Positions 32,897-43,639 of a stretch of 64,000 bases of DNA are shown here, piece by piece. Below the pieces are notes generated by a model. The model saw nothing but the letters and a program-made list of their open reading frames with translations. It made no database searches and was not told the DNA's origin. The stretch comes from Apoderus coryli (Eukaryota > Arthropoda > Insecta > Coleoptera > Attelabidae), in assembly GCA_911728435.2 (NCBI GenBank), contig OU452201.1, forward strand, positions 26,660,001 through 26,724,000, read 5' to 3'. The translations under genes and the position numbers were made by a program. The number at the start of each line of letters is the position of its first letter. Within the stretch, counting starts at the first letter, position 1.

Positions 32897-35800
32897 TACA
32901 ATTAAATTGCCTTAAAGCCAACCTTCCTTACATTTTCATTCCTACGTTAAATGCAAACTTTCTAATAGACACAGGTAGCAGCAAAAGCTTAATATCTCCA
33001 GAGTTAGCACATAAAATGTATCGTAGATTTATTTATAATGAAAATTTTAGTATTCAAACAGCACACGATATTTCTTATCATCATGAGGTAGTCGATATTC
33101 CTATTTTTAAAATTTTTAACGTAAAACTGAATCACAAATTTTATCTCTTTAATTTTAGTAAAAAATTTGAAGGTTTAATTGGAGTAGATTTATTAAAACA
33201 ATTAAATGCTAATATCAATGTTACTACAAAGAAATTGACAACACCAAATGCAATAATTCCTATAATTTTTGACTCTGAAGACGAATCTCAAAATTCTTTT
33301 TATTATAGTATTACAATCCCAGCAAGAGTTCAACAAGTTGTAAAAATTCCTGTAAAACTTCCTAAGTCCAATCCTGAATATGAACAATATAATAATAAAC
33401 CTTTTGTTGGTATACTACCGTACACAAAAATTGCTGACGGTATTGAAATGCCGAAAGCACTTGTTAACGTTAATAATAATTTTGCTTTAACAACAATAAC
33501 AAACATAAATGAAAATGAAGTAGAATTAAATATACCAGGGCCAATTGAAATCGAGTATTTAAATTTAATTGAAGTAAATTTTCTTGACAAAATAGAAACC
33601 AACGAATCATTAACTCAGGAACATGATAACCTACTAAAACGAAATTTACGAAATATTAGACTAGATCATTGTAACAAAGAAGAAAAGGAAGCCCTTAGAA
33701 ACCTTTGTTATGATTACCGCGATATATTTTATTGCGAGGACATACCGCTTAGTTTTACTAGCGAAATAACACATAAAATTAAATTAAAAGATGAAACTCC
33801 CATACACACAAAAACATACCGTTTTCCAGAAGTACATAGACAGGAAGTAAAATCACAAATTTCAAAAATGCTCGATCAAGGTATAATTCAGGATAGTATT
33901 TCACCCTGGTCCAGTCCGATCTGGATTGTTCCTAAAAAGCTTGATGCTTCCGGAAAAAAGAAATGGCGCGTAGTCATCGATTATCGGAAATTAAACGAAA
34001 AAACAGTCGACGATAAATATCCATTACCAAACATAACAGAAATTCTCGATAAACTGGGAAACGCAAATTATTTTAGTACTCTAGATTTAGCAAGCGGTTT
34101 CCACCAAATTGAAGTGGACCGAAATGACATTCAAAAAACAGCTTTCTCAACCGAAGGAGGACATTATGAGTTCAAGCGAATGCCTTTTGGCTTAAAAAAT
34201 GCACCTGCTACTTTTCAGCGCGTTATGGATAACGTTCTGCGTGGATTACAAAATGAAACCTGTCTTGTATACCTAGACGACATTATTATATATAGTAGTT
34301 CTCTTCAAGAACATATTAATAAATTAAACATAGTTTTCGACAGGCTCAGGAAAAGCAATTTCAAAGTACAATTAGATAAATCAGAATTTCTTCAAAAAAC
34401 AGTACAGTATTTAGGACATATTATTACACCGGAAGGAGTTAAACCTAATCCTGATAAAATATCCGCAATAAAATCCTTCCCTATCCCGAAAACCCAAAAA
34501 GATATTAAAAGTTTCTTAGGATTACTAGGGTATTACAGACGATTCATTAAAGACTTCGCAAAGATCACAAAACCTATGACAAAATGTTTAAAAAAAGGCG
34601 CTAACGTTACACACGATCAAGACTTCATCAATTCTTTTAATACTAGCAAACAGATTCTCATTAATGACCCAATTTTGCAATATCCAGATTTTAAAAAACA
34701 ATTTATTTTAACCACCGACGCAAGTAACTTTGCAATTGGAGCTATTCTTTCTCAAGGAGAAATACCTAATGACAAGCCTATTGCATATGCTTCACGAACA
34801 CTGAACGAAACCGAATGTCGATACTCCACAATCGAAAAAGAACTTTTGGCAATCGTATGGGCATGTAAACATTTTCGTCCATATTTATATGGTAGAAAAT
34901 TCACAATATACACCGATCATCGACCTCTAACTTGGCTTTTTAACCTCAAAGAACCCAATTCAAAACTTATAAGATGGCGACTTAAACTAGAAGAATTTGA
35001 CTATACAATAGTATACAAAAAAGGCAAATTTAATACAAATGCTGATTGTCTCTCTCGTATAAATCTTAACGCAGTTGAACAAGAATCGATAATTAACAAT
35101 CCTGGTGACATTAACTTTGACGTATTAGAATATTTAAAAAATATAGATGTCGATCCACCTAATAGAAATTCAAACACCTCTCCTCAACCTTCCACTAGTA
35201 AAGAAACCCAACCTCCTAATAAAGAAAAGCAAATTAATATCATATCAGATATACAAATTAAACCACCCAATAAAAACTTACCTGAATCCACTCAACATTC
35301 AACATTAGATGATAATACAAGCGACAGCATCAAAATTTCGGATGAGATAGTCAATAATAAGGTTAACCAAATTTTAGTATTTCCAAATATTCATTTTAAA
35401 CTAGATATTAAACAAGAAACTTATGAAAACCACAAAATTCAAAAAATAAAAATTCCAGAAAATAACAATGAACAATTTATTATAAAATTCTTGAAAGAAT
35501 TCACTGACCCTAATACTACTTATTACATGTATTTTCATAAGGATGAACTCTATAAAAATTTCGCTAAAACGTATATCAAACATTTTTCGGGACAACCCAA
35601 ACTTATTCGATGTTTAAAAATGGTAGAAACAGTGTCTGATAAAGAACAACAACTCTTTATACTCAAAGGTTATCACGAAGGTAAAACTAACCATAGAGGA
35701 ATTAATGAAACTCTTGAAAAACTTAAACGAAACTATTATTGGAAAAATATGAAAAGTACTATAACTAACTATATAAATTCTTGTGAAATCTGTCAACACA

Positions 35801-36681
35801 TGAAATATGCAAGAAAAACCCCATATTTTCCTATGATGACCACAGAAACTCCTACTAAACCATTTCAAATTATTCACATAGATGTTTTCATTTTTAACGG
35901 CAAAAGCTATCTTACTATTATTGATTCTTTTACAAAATTCGGACAAGCTATTTTCATAGAAGGAAAATCAGCAATACACATAAGTAAAGCTCTTGTAAAA
36001 TACTTCACATCCTTTGGAGTACCAGAAAAAATAATTGTCGACAAAGGGACTGAGTTCAATAATCAAACTATTAAAGAATTATTAAAATTACATAAAATAA
36101 ATGTTCATTTCACCACAGCTGCACACCACGAGTCAAACTCTGTTGTCGAAAGATTCCATTCAACTCTGATAGAAAATTTAAGAATACTTAAAGAAGTAAA
36201 TCCTGACGAAAATAATGATCTCATGGATTATGCTATTATTGGTTATAATAGTACAATACATAGTTCAACAAATTTTACACCATTCGAATTAACCTTTGGA
36301 CATACCTCTAATAGAAATCCTAATGAAATATTTATACCAACCACCTTTTATAACGATTATATACAGAACCATAAAGAAAAACTAACTCATGTATATGAAG
36401 AAGTTTCTGAAAAACTCATTGCAAAAAAAGAAAACATAGTAAGTAAAAATAATACAAAAGGAGATGAGAGTACTGAATTCAAACTAGGGCAAACCGTGTT
36501 TCTCAAAAATTCTAAGGCACGAAATAAAAAAGATAAACGATTTTTAGGACCTTTTATCATTACCAAAATATTAAGTCGAAATCGTGTACAAATAAATAAT
36601 AGAAATAAAGAAAAAATAGTACATATAAAAGAACTAAAAAAACCTCCTGTTTTTACAGAGCCATCCTCATCTTCCGAGTAA
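32857..36681 (+). CDS. pol: errantivirus Pol: protease, RT, RNase H, integrase
   Basis: About 1274 residues, made as Gag-Pol by frameshifting; the first ATG is only at 33016, after the protease active site. Aspartic protease: FLIDTGSS with its aspartate at 32968. Reverse transcriptase: VIDYRKLN near 33976, LDLASGFHQIEV, FGLKNAPATFQ and the catalytic YLDD near 34270. RNase H: TTDASNFAIGA near 34711 and YTDHRPLTW near 34910. Integrase: the HHCC finger (H-x-H, then CEICQHMK, 35674-35800), then a DDE core with aspartates in HIDVF (35875) and IIVDKGTEF (36033) and glutamate in VVERF (36142). The C-terminal end is basic and overlaps env. The frame has no stop or shift, and all catalytic residues I checked are present. 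The length is normal for the group. Confidence 0.95.
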   Translation, partial: KFSNCLDEQTSNLIQLNCLKANLPYIFIPTLNANFLIDTGSSKSLISPELAHKMYRRFIYNENFSIQTAHDISYHHEVVDIPIFKIFNVKLNHKFYLFNFSKKFEGLIGVDLLKQLNANINVTTKKLTTPNAIIPIIFDSEDESQNSFYYSITIPARVQQVVKIPVKLPKSNPEYEQYNNKPFVGILPYTKIADGIEMPKALVNVNNNFALTTITNINENEVELNIPGPIEIEYLNLIEVNFLDKIETNESLTQEHDNLLKRNLRNIRLDHCNKEEKEALRNLCYDYRDIFYCEDIPLSFTSEITHKIKLKDETPIHTKTYRFPEVHRQEVKSQISKMLDQGIIQDSISPWSSPIWIVPKKLDASGKKKWRVVIDYRKLNEKTVDDKYPLPNITEILDKLGNANYFSTLDLASGFHQIEVDRNDIQKTAFSTEGGHYEFKRMPFGLKNAPATFQRVMDNVLRGLQNETCLVYLDDIIIYSSSLQEHINKLNIVFDRLRKSNFKVQLDKSEFLQKTVQYLGHIITPEGVKPNPDKISAIKSFPIPKTQKDIKSFLGLLGYYRRFIKDFAKITKPMTKCLKKGANVTHDQDFINSFNTSKQILINDPILQYPDFKKQFILTTDASNFAIGAILSQGEIPNDKPIAYASRTLNETECRYSTIEKELLAIVWACKHFRPYLYGRKFTIYTDHRPLTWLFNLKEPNSKLIRWRLKLEEFDYTIVYKKGKFNTNADCLSRINLNAVEQESIINNPGDINFDVLEYLKNIDVDPPNRNSNTSPQPSTSKETQPPNKEKQINIISDIQIKPPNKNLPESTQHSTLDDNTSDSIKISDEIVNNKVNQILVFPNIHFKLDIKQETYENHKIQKIKIPENNNEQFIIKFLKEFTDPNTTYYMYFHKDELYKNFAKTYIKHFSGQPKLIRCLKMVETVSDKEQQLFILKGYHEGKTNHRGINETLEKLKRNYYWKNMKSTITNYINSCEICQHMKYARKTPYFPMMTTETPTKPFQIIHIDVFIFNGKSYLTIIDSFTKFGQAIFIEGKSAIHISKALVKYFTSFGVPEKIIVDKGTEFNNQTIKELLKLHKINVHFTTAAHHESNSVVERFHSTLIENLRILKEVNPDENNDLMDYAIIGYNSTIHSSTNFTPFELTFGHTSNRNPNEIFIPTTFYNDYIQNHKEKLTHVYEEVSEKLIAKKENIVSKNNTKGDESTEFKLGQTVFLKNSKARNKKDKRFLGPFIITKILSRNRVQINNRNKEKIVHIKELKKPPVFTEPSSSSE
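36652..36658 (+). promoter_or_regulatory. env splice acceptor
   Basis: CCTCCTGTTTTTACAG ends at 36658, a strong pyrimidine-AG acceptor inside the last pol codons. It opens the env frame in phase with the leader exon donor at 31374. Confidence 0.6.
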
Positions 36682-38411
36682 ATTCAGAACTACTTAACAT
36701 CCACAACCTAAATCATAATCCTGGATTACTTCCATACAAACTGGGAACCGCTTATCATCAAACTGACGTGTGGACTTTTGTACAAATATATGACATATCC
36801 AACTTACTTGAAGAATTTACAGTAATAAAGGATTCATACTCTAAACTTAAATTAGTGTTTGACAGTTCTACCTTTAAAGAACAATATAAACATGAATTTT
36901 ATAATTCTCTTCGCATTGCTAACATATTGGAACAAAAAGTTACTGTTCAAATAAATCAAATCAATCCACTGTTATTTCAAAATAATAATAGAACAAAAAG
37001 GGGCCTTATTGACGGATTAGGTTCCATTATCAAATCAATTACTGGAAATCTAGATCAAGCAGATGCAGAAAGGTATGATAGAGCTATTAGTTCATTATCG
37101 CAAAACCAAAATACAATTAAAACCTTACTTGTCGACCAAATAACATTACTTTCAAAATCTATTGATAAATTTAAAAATACTACTAACACACTCGAACATA
37201 ATCAAATTATTTTGAAAAATAGGATTTTACACCTGGAACAAACTATTAAAAAGAACGATTTACTTAGTATTGAGACATACAACTATTTTCTAATACAAAC
37301 TGTCATAACTCAGTTTTCTAATACATTTCAAATTATGTATGATATTTTAGAAAGAATTGAAGTAGCAATCACTTTCTCTAAAATAAATACTTTTCATAAC
37401 TCTATTATCGAACCTCAAGATTTATTTTCAGAAATTGTTTCTATAGAAAAACATTTAGATAAAAACACAAAATTTCCTTTTGAAGCAGATCCCAAAAACA
37501 TATTATTATTCGAAAAAGTCATTGACATAAAAAGTTATAGTAAAAGTAACCAAATAATATTTATATTAGAAATTCCTATTGTTGAAGCCGAAAATTATAA
37601 TTACTTCCACCTTTACTCATTTCCTACCCCTTCTCCGGGATTCTATAAAATTATTATACCTAAATCCAAATACCTGTTGTTAAATGAAGAGAATTACGCT
37701 TCTTCCAACGAAAAATGCAAAGAAATCACAGCTAAAGAATTCCTTTGTCAAGATGTCCAAACTACGAAGATTTCTGAAGAAACCCCGTGCGAGGTACAGA
37801 TAATAAAATACACAAATAATACCTCATTCTGTAAACAAATACCAGTTAATTTAAAAGAAGTGAAAGTCCAGCAAATGGAAAATAATCAGTGGATAATAAT
37901 TGCTCCAAACAGTGCAGTAGCAATACGAATATGTGGACAAAATAAAGACAATATTTTCTTAAACGGAAGTTATGTGGTTGGCATGGACAATAAATGTGAA
38001 CTAAAAGTAAAAAACATTCTCATCAGAAATTCGCGAAAAAATAAACCAAACTTTAAACCCATTGAACTACCAAACCTCCAATCTGAATTCAATTTAAAAT
38101 TAAGAGGTGAAAACACGGAATTAAAACCATTAAAAATAGACACGATTAATCTAGACGAATTTAAAGACATTTATAGTGACTTAAATAATCAAAAACATCA
38201 AATCAATAACATTCGCGAAGTACCAATATATTATAATAAAACAAGTGTATTTACTATTGTACTATACCTAATATTAATTTTTGCTATTGCTTACTTTATC
38301 TATGATTTCTGTAAGAAAAGAACATTAACAGGGATGATTCAAAAAGTACGTGCAGGTAAAAGAAGAAATGACAACTCGAACTTTGTGGACAACCCCATAG
38401 TTCTCGACTAA
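36659..38411 (+). CDS. env: errantivirus Env (F-like fusion glycoprotein)
   Basis: Membrane fusion glycoprotein of about 583 residues from this exon, plus a short leader exon. Open from the acceptor to TAA at 38409-38411. A furin-type site RTKR ends at 37001 (about residue 114 of the exon), followed by the GLIDGLGSIIKSITG block, the conserved fusion-peptide region shared with baculovirus F proteins. A long heptad-like helical region follows (37080-37260). Several NxS/T sites and paired cysteines lie in the second half, for example EKCKEIT and FLCQ. One membrane segment (about 38250-38310) is followed by a short basic tail. There is no ATG at the exon start, so the protein depends on splicing. 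In insects such Env proteins can allow virus-like transfer between cells; activity here is not shown. Confidence 0.9.
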
Positions 38412-38420
38412 GGCCGGAGG
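38410..38420 (+). promoter_or_regulatory. polypurine tract
   Basis: AAGGCCGGAGG directly before the 3' LTR, overlapping the env stop codon. It primes plus-strand DNA synthesis. The two pyrimidines in the middle make it imperfect. Confidence 0.6.
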
Positions 38421-38653
38421 AGTTAAGAACGCATTCCTGTACACATAGACAACTATTCTGCTTATTCAGCCAGTACTTATATTACAGATAATATGATGTT
38501 ATAAATACAAGTACATCTCTATTGTAATTGTCTTTTATGCTTTTTCTCACGTTAAGTGAAACATTTATTTTGTAAAGATTCAATAAAAGAACCTGTGTTC
38601 AAACTTTGTTTTTCCTTTTTAAAAAGTTCTTCCGAAGAACCAAAAACATAACT
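38421..38653 (+). repeat. errantivirus 3' LTR
   Basis: 233 bp, 232 identical to the 5' LTR. AATAAA at 38582-38587 is the likely poly(A) signal. Confidence 0.95.
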
Positions 38654-38657
38654 TGCA

Positions 38658-39112
38658 TATTCATACAGTTTGTTTGTTAAAAATATTATTTGCTTTAGCG
38701 ATCAAACGACATTATTGCCTGGGATGGATTTGTCAACAAATTATTGAATGTGTGATTGGGAAAAGGTTAACTCTTCTGCGAAGCTTGTTTTTGGAAAATC
38801 AAATAAAACTGTTTTGTGGTGAAGGCGTTAGTTTTACAAGAATCATTTATATTGGCCAATTAGATACTTTCAGAAAGTTGATTTAATTCTAAAATACGAA
38901 CGGTTTATACCTATTAGATAACTAGTTATTGGCATTTATAAGTATCCTTTTTCCACTGAAAATGGAAAACTTGAATAAATAAAATGAAAAAGAGCATTTA
39001 TAAAGAAAAGAACTTTTTTTAATACAAAACTTTCTTAAAAACAATATCCATTTTTGTTCTCGACAATTAATTAAATAAAATGATAAAGACATTTGGTTAA
39101 TAATTAGTAACT
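38658..39112. other. unassigned flank
   Basis: A 77-codon frame (38653-38886) starts inside the LTR edge and has no motif. Nothing else supported. Confidence 0.4.
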
Positions 39113-39312
39113 TCTTCAGGTTTAAACAATTTTTTTTATATACCACAAATTCCAACATATCAAAAATAACAAACAATTAACTTTATATTTTCACACACCA
39201 TTTAAACATTCAAATATATAAAACTTTAAATGTTTGTTATTTTTGATTTTGATATGTTGACATTTGTGTTTCAACCTGAAGAAGTTACGAAGTAGTAACG
39301 AAACGTCGCATA
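39113..39312 (+). repeat. inverted pair of Penelope-type terminal repeats
   Basis: CCTGAAGAAGTTAC occurs on the plus strand at 39275 and, inverted, at about 39110-39120; the words near AACATATCAAAAATAACAAA are mirrored as well. The plus copy has a hammerhead-like order: CUGAAGA, stem II GUUAC with GUAAC, GAAAC, GUC, with the palindromic ACGU in stem III. Stem I is poor, and the minus copy has lost the GAAA box. Confidence 0.45.
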
Positions 39313-39935
39313 AAATTTTATATATTTGAATGTTGTGTGTTATAAATCTAAACAAAATTGTTTTTTATTTTTGATATGTTGGAATTTGTCGTGATCATTT
39401 TAATTTAATACCAAGAAAAATCAACTGAAAAAATTAGGATTACGGTTGAAGAATAAGCAAAGAAGAAATTAAATATTAAATGTCTGTATTTGATTATGGT
39501 AAATAGTTGTTTTAGAAGATTTTCAAAAAAAAAAATCTAACTATTCAGGAGATCGATACACCGAAATTTCGAAAAAAAATTTATCCAGTTCTTCATTTCA
39601 TGACCCCTGGATCGTAAAAATGGCCTCAGTTCAAAAGTTTATACATCTATAGAGATCTGAAATTTGGACGCACGTTCTAGGCCGCATTTTTCGACCAATT
39701 GAAACGAAATTTGGATTAAAAATCGGCTAGGTCGATGTCTCGCTTGAGTTCGTTGGCGGCTGAAATCGGAAAGTTAATTTGAAAATGGCGTGCGTGGAAT
39801 AGCGATAACATTCCAGAAATAAGATCTTTTTCCACTCAACAAATTGAGGGAAGCCGGCGATTTGTTCCTTGTTGCGCTCAGCTATATTATATTAGTTGTT
39901 TTATCTCAAGAGAATATCGAAATTAAATTACAGTC
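39313..39935. other. unassigned stretch, perhaps mariner-type flank
   Basis: No supported gene. The style of the text around 39540-39800 (short A-runs, GAAATTTGG words) is like the non-coding parts of the mariner-type elements here. Confidence 0.3.
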
Positions 39936-40912
39936 AGTGGCGTACATTTTTTGTTTCAATAATTAGCAATATTAAGTTGTCTCCCTAACGCCACTCGATA
40001 TAATAATTAAGCCACATATTTCTAAGAACAAAGCTGCCAAATTTCAACTAAATCAGTAAGGAGATATTTGAGTTATTTAAAAAAAAACCGTTAGTTACAC
40101 TAAAAAAATTATTACCTTGTATCTTGGAAACAATGCATTTCCTGACATCAGAATATGTTTATGGGAAGTTATTTTCATAAAATGTCATGAGAAATCCGCC
40201 ACTTAAATATTGCTGGCTCTCATTCGAATTCCTCGTTCAATTTGTGATAAAAAATCTCTCTTGCTTTTTTATCGTAAGGGGCATTTGTGCAAAAAAATAA
40301 AGCATCTCGCGGCGACGCTAAGGCTACTGTCAACATTCTGTTTAATGCGAATATTTCAACGAAATGTCAAATTGACGTTTTTTTTATTATTAGTGTTACT
40401 TTCTATTATTGTTTTGGTTTAATGTTTATTGGTTTAGATAGTTCTTGATAATGTATTAAAGAAATGAAAAATACGGGGTAAGATGTTTTATTTTTTTGCA
40501 CAAAAACGATGCCCCCTACGATAAAAAAGCAAGAGAGATTTTTTATCACAAATTGAACGAGGAATTCCAAAATGGTTTTTTATTTGAAAAATTCCGGGGG
40601 CGTACTATTCTTTTCTTTAAAAAAATTGAGATCATTACCCGTATGCGCGCCACTGGTGAACATAAAATTCTTAATTGCAGCCCAAAAAATGCGCAGTAAC
40701 TACCTCTTAAAACCAACTAAATTTCAGTTGCATATCTCCACCAGTTTCAGAGCAATCAATAAATATTCAGTTTTTAAGAAAAACTTTACCACCCCGTAGA
40801 TCAGAAAACGAAGCATTTGCGGACATATGTTTATATAGCAAACTGTCATTATTTTTTCATGCAGAATTACCTCCTGGAGTTTGTCGCACTTATTTACTAA
40901 CACCCTGTATAA
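39936..40912. mobile_element. decayed mariner-type element ends
   Basis: The right edge AACACCCTGTAT (near 40900-40912) and the internal GCGCGCCACTGGTG word match the arms of the 5.7 kb mariner. Sequence around 40220-40280 is mirrored at 40500-40560 (AATTTGTGATAAAAAATCTC), showing a palindromic core. The far left part resembles the right part in direct, not inverted, orientation, so two related copies seem joined. No transposase remains. Confidence 0.5.
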
Positions 40913-42279
40913 GTACAATAAAATACCAAATAAATCATTGAAATGCAATCAAAAAATATATAACTTTATTAGTTATATTTAAAGTAATTTAAAAAAAAAA
41001 TAAAATACCCTTTACTTTTACTCTTGAAGCTTGTTATTTCAAAATATCCAGTAGAGACTACTATATGCGCATATTTGGTGCTCGTTTATACTTATCAGGC
41101 TGCCACACCACTCGATATTTTGTTTTTATAACAGTATTAAAAATTCTAAATTCACTTTCTTAATTTCTAGATGAATATTTTCTACTATCAATAAAATAAA
41201 CTAATGCAAAATATTTGTAATTAAAATAGGTACGTTTAATTTAAAAGGTTTTCATAAATTTAAATATTTAAATGTGTCAATATCTAGAGAACAAAAGTAT
41301 GCCTGAACTGAAAAAAATAGGTTTTATTCTCAGCATGTAACTTATATTTACGTAACTGCCTATTTGCTGTTTTAAATTATCATTTTCCAATCTATGTATT
41401 CTAATTTTCACCTTCATTTACCTATTAATATATTGTTTAAAATGATACATGACTGCCAATACTTAATTACAAAATATTTACGATTCTTAATTATTTATGT
41501 TTCAATACGACATTGTGGAAAGAGTAAAACAACAGAACACTCGTAAATAAATTATAAATATAATCTGTAAAATAGATTTCTAAGTGTTTTTTTCACACCT
41601 TATTTGTTCGTTTGTTCCATTTGTATATAACTTGTTTCTATCTTATTTTTGCGTTGCTATAATTAATAAAATCTACATAAACCGAGTTCTTCTGTTTTAA
41701 TAACAGACATAAATTCTTTTTGTCTGGTTTTAGCTATCGTTAATAAACTTTTTTACAACTTTGCTAAAGCATTGATTTTAATAAAGTATTTAGCTATGCA
41801 AGAAGGTATTTGGCTTGAAAATAATTTGCGATAGCAGTAAATTACAAACTTGTATAAATATGTTTTAGTCATTGGTTGTAAACTGTTATTTTACGTAAAA
41901 CATAGTCACTGAACGTTTAACTTTAAAATAAACTTTGTTTTAACCAACAAAGGCTCTACTTTGATGAAATTTTATACTAAATATAATATACATTTTGGAA
42001 TTATGTATATGGATGAGACGAGACTAAAAGTGAAACTGAGAAAAATCAAGACGAGAGCAGGCTCAGTCTCGTCTCGTCTCGAGTGGTCTTCCCTGGTCTT
42101 GACTTATATTTTAAGATGCCAGTATAGGCTTAAATTACGAAGTCTCATAGCCAAGTTCGAATTACGCTTTTAATTTGGAAAAAGAAAATTCTTTATAACT
42201 AAGCTAAAAACATAATATTACATAACAGAAACGTAAGCCTTTAGCAGACACTGTACATGTTTCATTGATGACAATCTTA
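40913..42279. other. unassigned; one GAGAC-rich hairpin
   Basis: GAGACGAGAC at 42015-42024 faces GTCTCGTCTCGTCTC at about 42066-42080. The 70-codon frame over it (41961-42173) has no motif. The rest is AT-rich. Confidence 0.4.
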
Positions 42280-42665
42280 CAGGTTAAAAATATTTAAATT
42301 TACTAAGAGAAGAAATTGTACCCGATGTGTTGGCAGTCCGCCCAATTACTAAAGTTTGGTTACAGCAGGACGGTGCTCCTACTGATTATGGGAGAGATGT
42401 GCGGCAATATTTGGATGAAGTTTTTGCAGAAAGATGGATTGGTCGTGGAGGAGCTATCGAATGGCCCCCCACTCACCAGATTTGACACCCTGTGATTTTT
42501 TTCTTTGGGTCACTTGAAGAATATTATCTACAAAAACAGACCAATAAATTTGGAAGAACTGAGAGCTAAAGTTATTCGACAATCTAGAAGAATATTACCT
42601 GGCATGTTAGTAAAAGTTTTTAAAATAATTTTAGGATTCTCAACTCAAGTCGTAACAGGGACGTA
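42280..42665 (+). pseudogene. mariner-type transposase fragment (DUF4817 type)
   Basis: Broken frames give VWLQQDGAPTDYGRDVRQYL, then RWIGRGGAIEWPP and, after a frame change, LKNIIYKNRPINLEELRAK. This is the second half of the DDE core: the catalytic aspartate in QQDGAP and the block just before the third catalytic residue, whose DLTPxDFFLW segment is damaged. The N-terminal half is missing. Confidence 0.8.
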
Positions 42666-42894
42666 ATAGTCACAGATGACGGTACGGCGCCACTGTGACC
42701 AACATTTTTAAATGAGACCGTGTGGCAAGTGATATCTCGTTTGATAGGTATTGAAAATACCTATTCAGCCATACTGTTTTTTTACTTTAGGCTGATTTTG
42801 ATAGATAAACTAAATTAATTAGTAACATTTATTTCGCATTTAATTAATAAAGATTTAAGAACCAGTTTTTGAATTAGGTGTTCAAAGAGTGCTC

Positions 42895-43225
42895 CAACTA
42901 CTTACTGACAGTAATGCATCCCAATGTTATTGCTAAACTCTTGTGGTGCTCGTGCGTAAAATAAAGTCAGCGAAAATTGCCCTACATGCTTCAACAATTC
43001 TTTGTTTTAAAATGTCAATACTGTCAGGTGCTGTAGCTGTATCTTAGATTTCAATGACCCTCACAAAAAAAATCTAATTGTGTGAGGTCTTGTGGTCAAA
43101 CTGACCATTCTATCCAACCTCGTCGTCCAATCCATCTACCACGATATTCCTTATCTAAGTAACGTCTTACTGCACCATAATAGCAGGAGCACCATCTTGT
43201 TGGAACGTTATTTCCAAATATTTGG
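42895..43225 (-). pseudogene. second mariner-type transposase fragment
   Basis: The minus strand encodes GRWIGRRGWIEWSV and QDLTQLDFF with a stop between them, the same core region as the 42.3 kb fragment but in the opposite orientation and from a different copy. Further stops follow. The two fragments lie about 230 bp apart, tail to tail. Confidence 0.7.
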
Positions 43226-43639
43226 TGTAGTTCGTGGGTGGTAAGGCAACAAGTAAAATAAAGTTACAACACTTTATTCAAAGTCAGCGACGTTTCGTGG
43301 GTTAATGTCCACTCTTTCAAGCTTTCTTTTTTAAAACTGTTGAATCCATAAAAATCAAATATGTTGTTGATGACTTTAAAAAGTAAAAGTAAAAACGACA
43401 AAAAACTATAAGAACTGATGTTGGTTCGAGTATGGATTCTGGTCACTTCGAACACGAACTTCACCAAATATTTACATCACAAGGAACGAAACATTTAAAG
43501 ATGTTATTTCCAAACCAAATAACCCTGAAGACAATTCTTTAGCATATACTTCGATAAAGTTCAATAATATAATCAGAATATTGCTTCATGACATTTACTA
43601 TGATGAAAAATTGAAAACTACACCTTTCATCTATAACAA
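43226..43639. other. possible Penelope-type terminal repeat remnant
   Basis: On the minus strand at about 43288-43325 a hammerhead-like order is seen (a TTGAAAGA core variant, stem GTGG with CCAC, then GAAACGTC), but the first core box is wrong. No coding sequence. Confidence 0.3.

Larger units (their letters stand above)
30802..38653 (+). mobile_element. errantivirus (Gypsy-group endogenous retrovirus), complete
   Basis: A 7852-bp provirus with 233-bp LTRs at both ends, flanked by the 4-bp duplication TGCA (30798-30801 and 38654-38657). The LTRs have AGTTA...TAACT termini and differ at one base (30962 A, 38581 C). The order is LTR, primer site, leader, gag, pol, env, purine tract, LTR. All three frames are open. 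The near-identical LTRs show recent insertion, since both are copied from one template at integration. This is the only element in the window for which I see no disabling lesion. Whether it is active cannot be told from sequence alone. Confidence 0.95.

Noticed and set aside
32400..32915. A plus-strand frame overlapping the end of gag in the +1 phase
   Set aside because: It is a by-product of the N/Y/I-rich gag tail. The real continuation is the -1 pol frame with the DTG protease motif.
33202..33602. Minus-strand frames inside the errantivirus
   Set aside because: They mirror the pol coding sequence and have no independent motifs; the same holds for those at 35401-35946 and 37970-38170.
42009..42100. 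GAGAC/GTCTC run as a binding-site cluster or CRISPR-like repeat
   Set aside because: It is a short simple repeat with a mirrored partner; no regular spacers, and CRISPR arrays are not expected in an animal genome.
43288..43325. A fourth canonical hammerhead ribozyme
   Set aside because: The first core box is not CUGANGA and stem I is only about 3 bp; at best a relic.
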